Below are positions 48,834 through 59,469 of a DNA stretch of 64,000 nucleotides, piece by piece (the stretch's first letter is position 1; each line of letters begins with the position of its first letter). Source of the stretch: Serratia symbiotica (GTDB taxonomy: Bacteria > Pseudomonadota > Gammaproteobacteria > Enterobacterales > Enterobacteriaceae); contig JAAKDF010000002.1 of NCBI GenBank assembly GCA_011754105.1, positions 1-64,000 on the forward strand, written 5' to 3'. Under the pieces are notes generated by a model, which ran no database searches, had not been told where the DNA came from, and saw nothing but the letters and a program-made list of their open reading frames with translations. The position numbers and the translations under genes were made by a program.

Positions 48834-51635
48834 ATGGCCCAGATAGTAGAAAACCCATTCATCTTGGTTGATAGTTCCTCCTACCTTTACCGTGCTTATC
48901 ACGCTTTCCCCCCCCTGACAAATTCGGCGGGCGAGCCTACTGGAGCAATTTATGGCGTGTTGAATATGTTGCGCAGCCTGCTGCTACAGTACCAGCCCAG
49001 CCATGTTGCAGTGGTATTCGATGCTAAAGGAAAAACCTTTCGCGATGAACTGTTCGCCGAGTACAAATCGAATCGCCCACCGATGCCGGACGATCTGCGA
49101 ACTCAAATCGAACCGCTGCATAAAATAGTCAAGGCTATGGGGCTACCGCTATTAGTTACGCCAGGTGTTGAGGCGGACGACGTTATCGGCACGTTGGCGC
49201 TGGAGGCTGAAATGACTGGCCATCCAGTGCTTATCAGTACTGGGGATAAAGACATGGCTCAATTAGTCACGCCGAACGTCACTCTGATCAACACCATGAA
49301 CAACACCGTCCTCGGGCCGCAAGAAGTGTGCTATAAATACGGCATTCCACCTGAGTTGATTATCGACTTCCTGGCGCTTATGGGTGATGCTTCAGATAAC
49401 ATTCCTGGAGTGCCAGGGGTTGGTGAGAAAACCGCACAGGCACTGTTACAGGGTCTTGGCGGGCTGGATGTGTTGTATGATAACTTAAGCAGCATCGCTA
49501 CGCTCAGCTTCCGTGGTGCGAAGACCATGGCGGTCAAACTGGAGAAGAACAAAGAGATAGCTTACCTTTCCTACAAACTGGCGACCATCAAAACCAACGT
49601 TGAACTGGAGGTTTCCTATGCCGACCTTAACATGTCTGCGCCGGATATTGATGTGTTGCAGCAGCTATTCAAACGGTATGAATTTAAACGTTGGCTTGCG
49701 GATGCAGAAACCGGTGCCTGGCTGGAAAACAAAAAAAGGTCAGCAGTGAAAACTGCTGGTGTAGCGAAGTCGGCAAGTGCAGTGGCAGAAAAACCCAAGG
49801 CTGCGGCGGAAGATATGCTACCGCAGTATGGCTATGTCGCTATTTTAGACGAAGATACTTTTGTTGACTGGCTGCAACGGTTGAAAAAAGCTAACGTGTT
49901 CGCCTTTGTTACCGAAACCGACGGAGTGGATACGCTGAGCGCTAACCTGATTGGCTTATCGTTCGCCATAGCACCGGGTGAAGCCGCCTACTTGCCGGTG
50001 GCACATGACTATCTAAATGCACCTGAACAGTTGGATCGTGCCTCTGTGCTGGAAAGGCTTAAGCTACTATTGGAAGACGAAAAAGTGTTGAAAGTCGGGA
50101 ATAATCTGAAATTCGACATGGGCGTGCTGGCGCGCTACGGTATTAACCTGCGAGGCATCGCCTACGACACCATGCTGGAATCCTACGTGCTAGACAGCGT
50201 TGGCGGTCGTCACGATATGGATAACTTGGCCGATCGTTACCTAGGTCATAAGACCATCACCTTTGAAGCGATTGTTGGCAAGGGTAAAAATCAGTTAACG
50301 TTCAACCAAATCGCCTTGGCGCAAGCGGTACTCTATGCGGCGGAAGATGCCGACGTTACGCTGCGGTTACATCTGGCGATGTGGCCGCAACTGAAGCAAA
50401 GTGCCGAATTGCTGAGGGTGTTCAATGAGATTGACATGCCACTGGTACCGGTGTTGTCACATATCGAACGCACTGGGGTGCTGATCGATCCGGCTATTTT
50501 GTCGGTTCATTCTCAGAAACTGACCAAGCCGCTGGGCGAGTTGGAGGTTCAGGCGCACGAATTGGCGGGAGAACCATTTAATCTAGCATCGCCCAAGCAA
50601 CTACAGGCTATTCTGTACGAAAAGCAAAAGTTACCGGTGCTAAAGAAAACCCCAGGCGGTGCGCCATCAACTAATGAGGACGTCCTCGCCGAGTTGGCGC
50701 TATATTACCCATTGCCGAAGGTGATCCTGGAGTATCGTGGTCTGGCAAAGCTGAAAACCACTTATACCGACAAGTTGCCGCTGATGATAAACCCAGTTAG
50801 CGGCCGAGTACATACCTCTTACCATCAGGCGGTAACGGCCACCGGGCGTCTCTCTTCCAGCGATCCGAACCTACAAAACATTCCGGTGCGCAATGATGAA
50901 GGTCGGCGTATTCGCCAGGCGTTTATAGCCCCTGAGGGTTATCGCATCGTCGCTGCGGACTATTCGCAAATCGAACTGCGTATTATGGCTCATTTGTCGC
51001 AAGATGGAGGATTGCTGAAAGCCTTTGCCGAGGGTAAAGATATTCACCGCGCCACAGCAGCCGAAGTGTTTAGCGTGCCGTTGGATAAAGTAGCCAGCGA
51101 ACAGCGCCGCAGTGCCAAGGCGATTAACTTTGGGCTGATTTACGGCATGAGCGCCTTTGGTCTGGCACGCCAGTTGGGGGTTCCTCGTGGCGAAGCCCAG
51201 CGCTATATGCATCGCTACTTTGAACATTATCCGGGTGTGCTGGACTATATGGAACGCACCCGCCAGCAGGCCGCTGCACAGGGCTATGTTACTACCCTAG
51301 ATGGCCGTCGGCTATATCTACCAGATGCTCGTTCCAGCAACGGCATGCGCCGCAAAGCTGCCGAGCGTGCGGCGATCAACGCCCCGATGCAGGGTACTGC
51401 TGCAGATATTATCAAGCGTGCAATGATTGAGGTTGATGCCTGGATACAGGAACAAGAACAGCCTCTGGTACGTATGATTATGCAGGTGCACGATGAGTTA
51501 GTATTTGAGGTGCATGAATCAGTGATTGACGTATCCAGCCAGCGCATCCGTGAGTTGATGGAAAGCAGCATGACAATGGCGGTACCGCTGAAGGTGGATG
51601 TGGGCGTGGGTGCCAACTGGGATGATGCTCACTGA
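48834..51635 (+). CDS. polA: DNA polymerase I, with a proofreading-site substitution
   Basis: A 933-residue DNA polymerase I (E. coli 928). The 5' nuclease domain is intact ([31 protein letters not shown]). In the 3'-5' exonuclease domain the first metal-ligand motif reads FAFVTETD (Val359) where E. coli has FAFDTETD (D355); the DNA codon is GTT at 49908-49910. Other exonuclease residues look kept ([20 protein letters not shown]). The polymerase domain is intact: [34 protein letters not shown] and [14 protein letters not shown]. In E. coli substitution of D355, usually with E357, abolishes proofreading. This protein should polymerise and process Okazaki fragments but proofread poorly or not at all. 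Confidence 0.96.
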   Translation: MAQIVENPFILVDSSSYLYRAYHAFPPLTNSAGEPTGAIYGVLNMLRSLLLQYQPSHVAVVFDAKGKTFRDELFAEYKSNRPPMPDDLRTQIEPLHKIVKAMGLPLLVTPGVEADDVIGTLALEAEMTGHPVLISTGDKDMAQLVTPNVTLINTMNNTVLGPQEVCYKYGIPPELIIDFLALMGDASDNIPGVPGVGEKTAQALLQGLGGLDVLYDNLSSIATLSFRGAKTMAVKLEKNKEIAYLSYKLATIKTNVELEVSYADLNMSAPDIDVLQQLFKRYEFKRWLADAETGAWLENKKRSAVKTAGVAKSASAVAEKPKAAAEDMLPQYGYVAILDEDTFVDWLQRLKKANVFAFVTETDGVDTLSANLIGLSFAIAPGEAAYLPVAHDYLNAPEQLDRASVLERLKLLLEDEKVLKVGNNLKFDMGVLARYGINLRGIAYDTMLESYVLDSVGGRHDMDNLADRYLGHKTITFEAIVGKGKNQLTFNQIALAQAVLYAAEDADVTLRLHLAMWPQLKQSAELLRVFNEIDMPLVPVLSHIERTGVLIDPAILSVHSQKLTKPLGELEVQAHELAGEPFNLASPKQLQAILYEKQKLPVLKKTPGGAPSTNEDVLAELALYYPLPKVILEYRGLAKLKTTYTDKLPLMINPVSGRVHTSYHQAVTATGRLSSSDPNLQNIPVRNDEGRRIRQAFIAPEGYRIVAADYSQIELRIMAHLSQDGGLLKAFAEGKDIHRATAAEVFSVPLDKVASEQRRSAKAINFGLIYGMSAFGLARQLGVPRGEAQRYMHRYFEHYPGVLDYMERTRQQAAAQGYVTTLDGRRLYLPDARSSNGMRRKAAERAAINAPMQGTAADIIKRAMIEVDAWIQEQEQPLVRMIMQVHDELVFEVHESVIDVSSQRIRELMESSMTMAVPLKVDVGVGANWDDAH

Positions 51636-51719
51636 TCTTCGCTATTCTTGAGTAATAGATTTTGTTAATGAACGACAAAAATTATTTTTCCTGCTAAAAA
51701 GTGATGCGGAATTACCGTC

Positions 51720-51829
51720 TTAGGGTGTAGAGGTTATATATTCGATTTTTTAAAATTTTTTACTTTACTCAAGCTGGTTTTAGCTGAATATCAACCGCCC
51801 AACTCAGCATTAATGAGTGGGCTTTTTTT
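51720..51829 (+). ncRNA. spf: Spot 42 small RNA
   Basis: In the standard place between polA and engB, an RNA of about 110 nt aligns with E. coli Spot 42 (109 nt): TTAGGGTGTAGAGGTTA for GTAGGGTACAGAGGTAA, TTTTTTACTTTACTC for CTTTTACTTCACG, then GCTGGTTTTAGCTGAATAT and the terminator GCCCAACTCA-loop-TGAGTGGGC with seven Ts. Spot 42 acts with Hfq in catabolite repression and is itself repressed by CRP-cAMP. The middle single-stranded regions are more AT-rich than in E. coli, so target pairing may have changed. Confidence 0.82.
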
Positions 51830-51866
51830 GTTGTAAAAACAGCACCAAGCCCTTTGCTCACCCAAA

Positions 51867-52565
51867 TCACTTAGGATTAGATACATCAGAATGCTCTAAG
51901 TTACCGCCTTTAAGGTATTCACTGCTGGTGTCTTCTTCTTTCGGCAGCACTTCCGGCGGGATCTCATTAAACCAGATATTTAGTTTTTGGCTCAATTTGT
52001 CAACGCCGATTTTTTTCGTTGCAGAGAAGGCTTCAACTTGAATGTCACCCATAAACGGTAGCACGGCCTCTCGCACTATATTGAGCTGGGATTTACGTGC
52101 GCCAGAAGCCAGCTTATCGGCCTTGGTTAGCAGCATCAATACCGGCGTGCCGACATCGACTGCCCATTGGATTATCTGCTGGTCAAGATCTTTTAGCGGA
52201 TGACGGATATCCATCAGCACCACTAGCCCTTTCAGGCAATTGCGCATTTGTAGGTATTCACCTAGCGCACGTTGCCATTTGCGTTTCATTTCTTCCGGCA
52301 ATTCAGCATAGCCATAACCCGGTAAGTCTACCAAGCGATGACCCGCTTCAACTTCGAACAGGTTAATCAGTTGGGTGCACCCAGGCGTTTTACTGGTACG
52401 TGCCAGGTTTTTCTGGTTCGTCAGGGTATTTAACGCGCTGGATTTACCGGCGTTGGATCGCCCAGAAAACGCGACTTCAATACCTTCATCCCCCGGCAGA
52501 TGGCGAATATCTGGTGCACTAGTGACGAAATTAGTCATATGATAGTTGTAATTCTTGCTGGTCAA
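51867..52565 (-). CDS. engB: ribosome biogenesis GTP-binding protein EngB/YihA
   Basis: A 232-residue GTPase (E. coli 210) needed for 50S subunit assembly. G1 [11 protein letters not shown] near residue 35, G3 [11 protein letters not shown] near residue 78, G4 [10 protein letters not shown] near residue 146 and G5 SATKK near residue 182 are present. In the G2/switch I motif the usual TPGRTQ reads TPGCTQ. The C-terminus extends about 20 residues beyond E. coli with an acidic tail. It is convergent with spf/polA. Confidence 0.94.
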   Translation of the reverse strand: MTSKNYNYHMTNFVTSAPDIRHLPGDEGIEVAFSGRSNAGKSSALNTLTNQKNLARTSKTPGCTQLINLFEVEAGHRLVDLPGYGYAELPEEMKRKWQRALGEYLQMRNCLKGLVVLMDIRHPLKDLDQQIIQWAVDVGTPVLMLLTKADKLASGARKSQLNIVREAVLPFMGDIQVEAFSATKKIGVDKLSQKLNIWFNEIPPEVLPKEEDTSSEYLKGGNLEHSDVSNPK

Positions 52566-52722
52566 AGTCTTTCTTCTCCTTGGGTATGGCTAATAGGGTG
52601 GCGACTATAACTATATCAGCGGTAAAATGATGCTTTTCTTTGTTTTTAAGCAACGGGCCAGTAGGGTGTCGCAGTGGTACGCATAGCATAAATATCCTTC
52701 TCAACAAGGTACGAAAAAGTCT

Positions 52723-52748
52723 GGCAGCTTTACCTGCTGCCTTTTTTC
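52723..52748 (+). terminator. orphan rho-independent terminator, possible csrC relic
   Basis: GGCAGC-TTTACCT-GCTGCC followed by TTTTTT on the plus strand. No plus-strand gene precedes it. In E. coli the small RNA CsrC lies between engB and yihI and ends in a terminator like this one. The 150 bp upstream contain no GGA triplet, the binding motif that CsrC carries many times, so only the terminator may survive. Confidence 0.6.
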
Positions 52749-52815
52749 TTTGTCTGCTTTCTGCTAGATTCCGCTGCCACTCTATACTAAATCTACCTAC
52801 CTAAGAGCACACGCC

Positions 52816-53346
52816 ATGAATCAGCCATCAAAAACACCTCGCATCCCCAGCAATAGCGCGGCGAAGCCAAAAACAAAAAAGAAAAGCCGTGTAGAGCTTG
52901 ATCAGAAAGCCTGTCAACGCAAACGTTTGAAAAAAAGATGTGGTCATGCTGCCGGCTCCCGCACTCAAGCCAGCAACCAGAAAAAGAAAGCGGCGGCAGA
53001 AGCCAAAGATCCGCGTATCGGTAGTAAAGTTCCAGTGGAGCTAGTGGTGGAAACCAAAGCTAAAGCTAAGCCACAGCCTAAACCCAAGTCTGAGGTCAAA
53101 CCACGTCTATCACCGGAAGAAGAATTGGCGAAGCTAGAAAATGACGAACGTCTGGATGCATTACTAGATCTCCTTGACGGGGGTGACACGCTAAACGAGG
53201 AAGAGCAGGCTTACGTTGACCAGATGCTGGATCACATAGATGTGTTAATGGATCAACTGAGCATCTACTTGGGTGATGAAAATGAAGAAAAACAGGAAGA
53301 CATTCTGAAACTGCTAAAAAGAGGTAACCCGAATGACATATTTTAA
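52816..53346 (+). CDS. yihI: Der GTPase-activating protein YihI
   Basis: A 176-residue protein (E. coli 169) that stimulates the ribosome-assembly GTPase Der. The N-terminal half is very basic and Lys-rich ([43 protein letters not shown]). The C-terminal half is acidic and helical, with [40 protein letters not shown] and [20 protein letters not shown]. The frame is intact. It precedes hemN, as in E. coli. Confidence 0.93.
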   Translation: MNQPSKTPRIPSNSAAKPKTKKKSRVELDQKACQRKRLKKRCGHAAGSRTQASNQKKKAAAEAKDPRIGSKVPVELVVETKAKAKPQPKPKSEVKPRLSPEEELAKLENDERLDALLDLLDGGDTLNEEEQAYVDQMLDHIDVLMDQLSIYLGDENEEKQEDILKLLKRGNPNDIF

Positions 53347-53533
53347 CGCGATATAGGGCTACTCCCGACCATAGCCACACTCTTGCTGTGTTATCTGCTA
53401 TGGCTATTCAGTACACTATGGCGGCTGTCTTAGTACAAAGCGCGTTTTTGCAGTGCTCTTCCGTGGCCAGACAGTATAGACCGTCGCCCCTCTCCGGCCC
53501 GGTAAGAAAAAATATCGGAAGGAGTGAGCGAGC

Positions 53534-54778
53534 ATGTCAAAACAGCTGATTGTATGGTATGTGGCCCTGATCCAGAAATATAATTACTCAGTTCTGCGTT
53601 ATACCTCATACCATACGGCACTAGATTTTAACCAGAAGTTATGACCACGAGATGTTTCAATGTGCTACTGCACGTTACCCCAAACGTCCTCTGTCGCTGT
53701 ATGTACATATCCCTTTCTGCCATAAACTGTGCTATTTATGCGGTTGCAACAAACTGGTGACGCGCTAGGCGCACAAAGATGAGGAATAACTACAGTTGTT
53801 GGCGCGTGAAATCGCCTAGCGAGCGCCGTTATTTGCAGGCCGCCAAGTTATACAAATGCACTGGGGTGGGGGATACGCTGACTTACCTGACCAAGGTGCA
53901 AATCAGTCGGCTGTTAAGCCTGTTACGTCAGCACTATGATTTTCTGCCTGATGCGGAAATCTCGATTGAGATTGATCCGCGCTAGATTAAGCTGGATATG
54001 CTCGACCATTTACGCAGCGAAGGCTTTAACCGCCTGAGCATGGGCGTGCAGTATATCAACAAACAGGTGCAGCAACGTATCAAACGCGAGCAGGATAAAG
54101 AATTTATCTTCGCTTTAATTGCACGTGCCAAAGCATTGGGTTTCCATTTTGCCAATATCGATCTGATTTACGGCTTGCCAAAGCAAACGTCGGAAAGCTT
54201 CGCTGTCACATTACAGCAAGTGATGGTGCTAAACCCGGATCCGCCTTAGCATGTTCAACGCAGAGCATTGAAGAGCGGATCCAGCTCGGCTACCAGTTTA
54301 TCGGTATGGGTCATTTCGCACGGCCAGGTAGATTACATCTTAATTTCCAGGGCTCCACCACCCAAGGTGACAGCGATCTGTTACGGTTAGTGGTTTTACA
54401 CCATCAGCATGCTTGGTAACAGTTATGCGCAGAACTAGAAAGCACTAAAGAGCTACTACAGCAGTGCAATGCGCTGTGGCGTGGGCTAGCGATGCCGGAA
54501 GACGATTGTTGCAGCATGAAGTGATAAAAATACTGATCTGCAATTTTCAGTTGGAGTATCATTCGATATTATGGCAATAAGACATCAATTTTTCCGCTTA
54601 TTTTGCCGAGGATCTGCAACTGCTTGCGCCGTTTGAACATGATAGATTAGTAGAACGCGACCAATAGGGAATCTGTGTAACGCCTAGTGTCCGGTTGCTG
54701 ATTCGCAATATTTGCACGTGTTTCGATAGCTACTTGCATCAGCAGACGCGCAACCAGCAGTTTTCTCGCATAATCTAA
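53534..54778 (+). pseudogene. hemN: hemN oxygen-independent coproporphyrinogen III oxidase, pseudogene
   Basis: Decayed radical-SAM enzyme of anaerobic haem synthesis (457 residues in E. coli). MSKQLIVW, ALIQKYNYSVLRYTSYHTAL, then in other frames LSLYVHIPFCHKLCYLCGCN with the cluster Cys residues still readable, EISIEIDPR followed by TAG, LDHLRSEGFNRLSMGVQYIN, KEFIFALIARAKALGF and NIDLIYGLPKQTSESFAVTL. The middle is shortened after LNPDP. The end has ICNFQLEYHS, YFAEDLQLLAPFEHD and the C-terminal NQQFSRII. Many stops and shifts. The oxygen-dependent HemF would be needed for haem synthesis. Confidence 0.92.
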
Positions 54779-54791
54779 AGCATGACAAAAC

Positions 54792-54811
54792 AGCCGCTTA
54801 ACGGCTCATTT
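54792..54811. terminator. terminator hairpin after hemN
   Basis: AGCCG-CTTAA-CGGCT followed by CATTTTGTT, 13 bases after the hemN stop. The flanking A-run and T-run allow use in either direction, but it is 240 bp from the convergent glnG stop. Confidence 0.55.
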
Positions 54812-55049
54812 TGTTAACTGAAGAAGTTAATTAGCGTGTCGCACAGCACCGCAGTGATCTCCACTTGAGGATTATGGCAGGCGGCAGCGTCAAGCTCCGC
54901 GCTTTAGGAAATTAATTCGATGAATGAACCCTGCATCTTTAGCCTCCTATCTACGTATGCGACCCGATCATACCGCGTTGTTATGGGCTGTAAAGCCTGA
55001 GTATGCTGGGTCTTTTAAGTGTTATGGAAATATTTTATAATCGACATGG

Positions 55050-56462
55050 CTAATCCATACCCAATTCTTTAAGCTTACGGGTCAGGGTATTTCTTCCCCA
55101 ACCCAGCAGCCGTGCAGCTTCCTGCCTATGACCCTGGGTGTGGCGTAGCGCCGTAGCGAGTAGAGTACGCTCCAATTCGGGCAGCACTTCCGAAAGCAGG
55201 TCTTGATAACCGGAATGCAGCGCGTGCTCGGCCCACTGAGCCAGTAGCGTTGCCCAACTACCTGGCGTATTGTAGTTACCACTTTCCGACTTGGTAGTTT
55301 CAAACAACTCTCCTGGCAGATCCTGGATCAGCACCTCTTGTCCGGCGGCCATCACCGTCAGCCAGCGGCAGGTATTCTCCAACTGGCGCACGTTACCCGG
55401 CCAGTATAGGCGAGTTAGGGCAGTTTCAGTTTCTGGATGCAGATTCTTTGCTTCTACGCCCAGTTCTTTGGCTGTGATTTGTAGAAAGTAGCGTGCTAGC
55501 TGTGAGATATCCTCACGGCGCTCACGCAGCGGCGGCAAATGTACGCGGATAACGTTCAGGCGGTGGAATAGATCCTCACGGAATTTGCCTTCCCGCACCC
55601 GCAGATCCAGATTCTGATGAGTGGCAGCGATGATGCGCACATTGACCTTGACTAGTGCATAGCCGCCGACCCGGTAGAACTGACCGTCCGCTAGTACACG
55701 TAGCAAACGCGTCTGTACATCTAGCGGCATGTCACCGATTTCATCAAGAAACAGCGTACCGCTATCAGCCTGTTCAAAGCGGCCTTATCGGATCTGGTTG
55801 GCACCGGTGAAGGCCCCTTTCTCGTGGCCGAACAGCTCGGATTCGATCAAGTCTTTAGGAATTGCAGCCATATTCAGGGCAATAAACGGTGATTTGGTGC
55901 GTGGGCTATGGCGATGTAGGGCATGAGCGACCAGTTCTTTTCCGGTGCCTGATTCGCCGTTAATTAGCACGCTGATCGAAGAGCGCGAAAGGCGACCGAT
56001 GATACGAAATACGTCCTGCATCGCTGGCGCTTCGCCGATAATTTCTGCCGTAGGATCGTTGTTCGATTGGTTGCGCGTTGGCTGCTGCTGTTTCTGATAA
56101 TGGCTGATAGCACGTTCAACCAACGCTACTGCTTCGTCGATATCGAAGGGCTTGGGCAGGTAATCGAAAGCACCTTGCTGATAGGCGCTGACGGCAGCAT
56201 CCAGATCTGAATGCGCAGTCATTATGATGACCGGAAGCATCGGGTGACGCTGTTTTATCTGCCTGAGCAGCGATAAACCGTCTATCCCCGGCATACGAAT
56301 ATCGGACAGCAACACGTCAGGCGTTTGTGTTGCTAAAGCTTCTAGCACGTCATCGCCGTTGCAAAAGCTGGTGCAGGTATGAACTGCACCAGCTAGCGAG
56401 CGCTCAAGCACCCAGCGGATGGAGCTATCGTCATCGACGATCCAAACTGTCCCTCGTTGCAT
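55050..56462 (-). pseudogene. glnG: glnG (ntrC) nitrogen regulator, one in-frame stop
   Basis: NtrC, the sigma54 activator of the nitrogen regulon (469 residues in E. coli). The whole 470-codon frame is collinear. Receiver: VWIVDDDSSIRWVLERSL, LLSDIRMPGIDGLSLL and IIMTAHSDLDAAV. AAA+ domain: NGESGTGKELVAHALH (Walker A), ESELFGHEKGAFTGA (sigma54-contact loop), GTLFLDEIGDMPLDVQTRLL (Walker B) and VRQLENTCRWL. Fis-type DNA-binding helix at the end: RLLGWGRNTLTRKLKELG. The only lesion is TAA at 55785-55787 in NQIR*GRFEQ, where E. coli has Gln. Unless suppressed, the product ends after the GAFTGA loop and lacks DNA binding. Apparently very recently inactivated. Confidence 0.9.
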
Positions 56463-56464
56463 AG

Positions 56465-57524
56465 CTACCTCGCCTTATGAATAGGCAGGTAGACCGAGAA
56501 TTCGGTATGACCGGGCCAACTGTTAAATTCAATTTTTCCGCAATGTTGATTGATAAGATTACGGGCAATGGATAATCCCAGACCGGTACCGCTTTCACGG
56601 CCACTAACCATCGGGTAGAACAGCGTATCCTGCAACTGTATTGGCACGCCGGGGCCGTTATCGCCAATATCGATGCGTGCCGCTAGCCGGTGGCAAGTGC
56701 CATGCAGGGGTACCTGGAACGCAGTGCGGGTACGCATCATGATGATGCCGCCGCCTGCATGACCCAGCGCCTGCAACGCATTGCGGGTGATGTTCAATAG
56801 CACCTGTTCGATTTGCTCCGGGTCGTGGGTGATGTCAGGCAGGCTTGGGTCGTAATCGCGCATCAGCTTAACGTTATACGGCTTTTCCAATGATACTAAC
56901 TGGAAAACTCTCTCCACCACCTGATGTATGCTTTGGGTTATGTATAAGCTCGGTCGTTGAGGACCCAGCAGGCGGTTAACCAGGTTGCGCAGGCGATCGG
57001 CTTGTTCAATGATCACTTTAGTGTATTCGGTCAGTGCTGGATCGGGCAGCGCCTTAGCCAATAGCTGGGCTGCCCCGCGCAGGCCACCGAGCGGATTTTT
57101 AATCTCATGAGCTAGACCACGCACTAGATCACGGGCGGCGATCTGCTGAGCATGTTGCAGTTGTTCCTTGCTTATGCGGCGCTGGTTGTCCATCGGTGAT
57201 AGCTCGATCAAAATATGGCCCTCAGGTAACGCTTGGGCAGTCAGAGAAAGGATCTGCGCGCGTCCATCGATCACCAAGAGTTACTTCGTTGTCGGTGAAT
57301 CCCTGGCCAGCATTAAGGCTCTCAAGCATTAGAGCAATATCCAGTGAAAAATAGCCGAGTAAATCGGGCAGCGGCGTGCCGTAAATTTTACGGAAACTTT
57401 GCGCCAGTAGCTGCTGTGCCGCTGGGTTAGCGTAGTGAACGGTAAGCTGATTATCCAACAACAGGATACTGTTGATGAGAGAATTAAGGATCTGCCCCGC
57501 ATCGGGCAGTTGGCCATTTGCCAT
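56465..57524 (-). pseudogene. glnL: glnL (ntrB) sensor kinase, single frameshift
   Basis: NtrB, kinase/phosphatase partner of NtrC (349 residues in E. coli). [20 protein letters not shown] and the PAS part run to TDNEVTL, where one extra base near 57274-57280 shifts the frame. The remainder, [20 protein letters not shown] to VYLPIHKAR, is open for 270 codons with an intact H-box ([20 protein letters not shown]), N-box ([12 protein letters not shown]) and G-boxes ([23 protein letters not shown]). Translation from the internal start could give a kinase core lacking the PAS domain. The lesion should be checked against reads, because it is the only one. It overlaps nothing and is followed 2 bp later by glnG. 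Confidence 0.88.
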
Positions 57525-57536
57525 ACAGCAGACTCC

Positions 57537-57553
57537 TGCACCTTTTTAGTGCG
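57537..57553 (-). promoter_or_regulatory. NtrC site at the glnL promoter
   Basis: TGCACCTTTTTAGTGCG is a good match to the NtrC dyad TGCACYANNNTRGTGCA and lies 13 bp before the glnL start. In E. coli an NtrC site here represses the internal glnL promoter. Confidence 0.65.
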
Positions 57554-57695
57554 CCTGTTCTACTCCATCCGTGATGGTTGTTGTACGGAATAGTTTTGCA
57601 GAAAATACGGTGTAGAAGAGACCTATCCTAATATGGGCTAAAAATGTCCACGGCCACATAAAAGTTGGTGCCGCCCGCAGACGGCAAGGTATATC

Positions 57696-59105
57696 TTAAA
57701 CGCTGTAGTACAACTCAAACTCAACCGGATGTGGTGTAATGCGAACGCGATCCATCTCTTCTTTACGTAGTTCGATATATGCATCGATCGCATCGTCGGT
57801 GAATACGCCACCACAGGTCAGGAACTCGCGGTCTTCGTTCAGTGCTGTTAGGGCTTCATCCAGAGAACCAGCCACTTTTGGGATCTTAGCCTCTTCTTCC
57901 AGCGGAAGGTCATACAGGTTTTTATCCATCGCATCTCCAGGGTGTATCTTGTTGATGATGCCGTTTAGGCCAGCCATCAGCAACGCGGCGAAACACAGGT
58001 ATGTATTAGCCGCTGGATCTGGGAAACGAGCTTCTATACGGCTTGCTTTGGGACTGGCAACCACCGGGATACGGATGGAGGCGGAACGGTTTCGAGCTGA
58101 GTAAGCCAGCATCACTGGCGCTTCGTAGCCTGGAACCAGACGCTTGTAAGAGTTAGTGGTCGGGTTGGCCAAGGCATTGATCGCTTTAGCGTTTTTGATG
58201 ATTCCGCCGATGTAGAACAGGGCTATTTCAGATAGGCCACCGTATTTGTCGCCAGCGAACAGGTTGCTGCCATTCATGGACAACGACATGTTGCAGTGCA
58301 TGCCGGAACCGTTGTCACCGAATATAGGCTTCGGCATGAAGGTTGCAGTTTTGCCAAAGGCGTGTGCCACGTTGTGTACCACGTATTTATAGATCTGAAT
58401 CTCGTCGGCTTTCTTGGTCATGGTGTTGAATCGAGTAGCCACTTCATTCTGACCTGCGGTCGCTACCTCGTGGTGGTGTGCTTCAACCACCAGACCCATT
58501 TCTTCCATGGTCAGACACATGACAGAACGGATGTCTTGTGAAGAATCGACTGGAGGAACTGGGAAATAACCGCCTTTCACTGCCGGACGGTGGCCTTTAT
58601 TGCCGCCATCGTAAGTGGTGCCGGAGTTCCATGCGCCTTCCATATCGTCGATAGCGACGTGGGAACCACTGAGACTGCTGCCAAAACGAATGTCATCGAA
58701 CAGGAAGAACTCTGGCTCTGGGCCGAACAGCACAGTGTCGGCAATACCGGAAGAACGCAGGAATTCTTCTGCACGTTTGGATATGGAGCGCGGATCACGA
58801 TCGTAGCCTTGCATGGTACCAGGTTCGAGAATATCGCAGCGAACAATCAATGTGGATTCTTCGAAGAATGGATCCAGTACCGCCGTGCTGGCATCGGGCA
58901 TTAACACCATGTCAGATTCGTTGATGCCCTTCCAACCGCCGATTGAGGAACCATCAAACATTTTACCTTCTTCGAAAAAATTGGCATTTACCTGATGAGC
59001 CGGGATGGTGACATGTTGTTCCTTACCCTTGGTGTCGGTGAAACGCAAATCTACGAATTTCACTTTATGCTCATGTAGTATCGTCAAAACTTGTTCAGCG
59101 GACAT
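57696..59105 (-). CDS. glnA: glutamine synthetase type I
   Basis: A 469-residue dodecameric enzyme, the same length as in E. coli, that forms glutamine from glutamate, ammonia and ATP. Conserved parts are intact: [99 protein letters not shown] and the adenylylation site Tyr in [11 protein letters not shown]. The upstream region keeps a sigma54 promoter and two NtrC sites. The partner regulators glnL and glnG are broken, so regulated expression would rely on another promoter or on residual activity. Confidence 0.97.
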   Translation of the reverse strand: MSAEQVLTILHEHKVKFVDLRFTDTKGKEQHVTIPAHQVNANFFEEGKMFDGSSIGGWKGINESDMVLMPDASTAVLDPFFEESTLIVRCDILEPGTMQGYDRDPRSISKRAEEFLRSSGIADTVLFGPEPEFFLFDDIRFGSSLSGSHVAIDDMEGAWNSGTTYDGGNKGHRPAVKGGYFPVPPVDSSQDIRSVMCLTMEEMGLVVEAHHHEVATAGQNEVATRFNTMTKKADEIQIYKYVVHNVAHAFGKTATFMPKPIFGDNGSGMHCNMSLSMNGSNLFAGDKYGGLSEIALFYIGGIIKNAKAINALANPTTNSYKRLVPGYEAPVMLAYSARNRSASIRIPVVASPKASRIEARFPDPAANTYLCFAALLMAGLNGIINKIHPGDAMDKNLYDLPLEEEAKIPKVAGSLDEALTALNEDREFLTCGGVFTDDAIDAYIELRKEEMDRVRITPHPVEFELYYSV

Positions 59106-59183
59106 AATTGTTCTCCCGGATTTATCATTGTCGTCGTTATGACGAATCTATGGAACTGGCTTTTTTCCCTTTAAAAAGGGTAA

Positions 59184-59200
59184 AGCGAAAACTGTGCCAA
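59184..59200 (-). promoter_or_regulatory. sigma54 promoter glnAp2
   Basis: On the minus strand TTGGCACAGTTTTCGCT matches the -24/-12 consensus TGGCACN5TTGCW and resembles the E. coli glnAp2 promoter (TTGGCACAGATTTCGC) with one difference. It lies about 80 bp before the glnA start. Confidence 0.88.
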
Positions 59201-59273
59201 CTTTTCATCAATGCTTTTCCGATTTGCTGTGCAGGTTTTGTACCCTCCAAGCCTTGCACGATCACCCTGCAAA

Positions 59274-59320
59274 GCACCATAATGGTGCGATTTAAGTCAA
59301 ATATAGCACCATTATGGTGC
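59274..59320. promoter_or_regulatory. two strong NtrC enhancer sites upstream of glnA
   Basis: GCACCATAATGGTGC (59274-59288) and GCACCATTATGGTGC (59306-59320) are perfect dyads matching the NtrC consensus. Their centres are 32 bp apart, three helical turns, and they lie 80-130 bp upstream of the sigma54 promoter, as in E. coli glnA. They also lie 150-196 bp before typA. Confidence 0.9.
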
Positions 59321-59469
59321 TGGTGTGCGTCGATGATGCTTTTCCCCCTGTGAAAGGGCTTGCAAACTGACCGATACGCCATTGTTTATAAGAAGGGTGG
59401 TGATCTTGTTCAGTCCCTCACTTAATACGTGTACAATGGCGCGCTATTTCTAATGCCAGAGGCAAAGCT

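Noticed and set aside
59274-59320. Possible IS ends or phage attachment site from the repeated palindromes
   Set aside because: Sequence, 32-bp spacing and position match NtrC enhancers of glnA.
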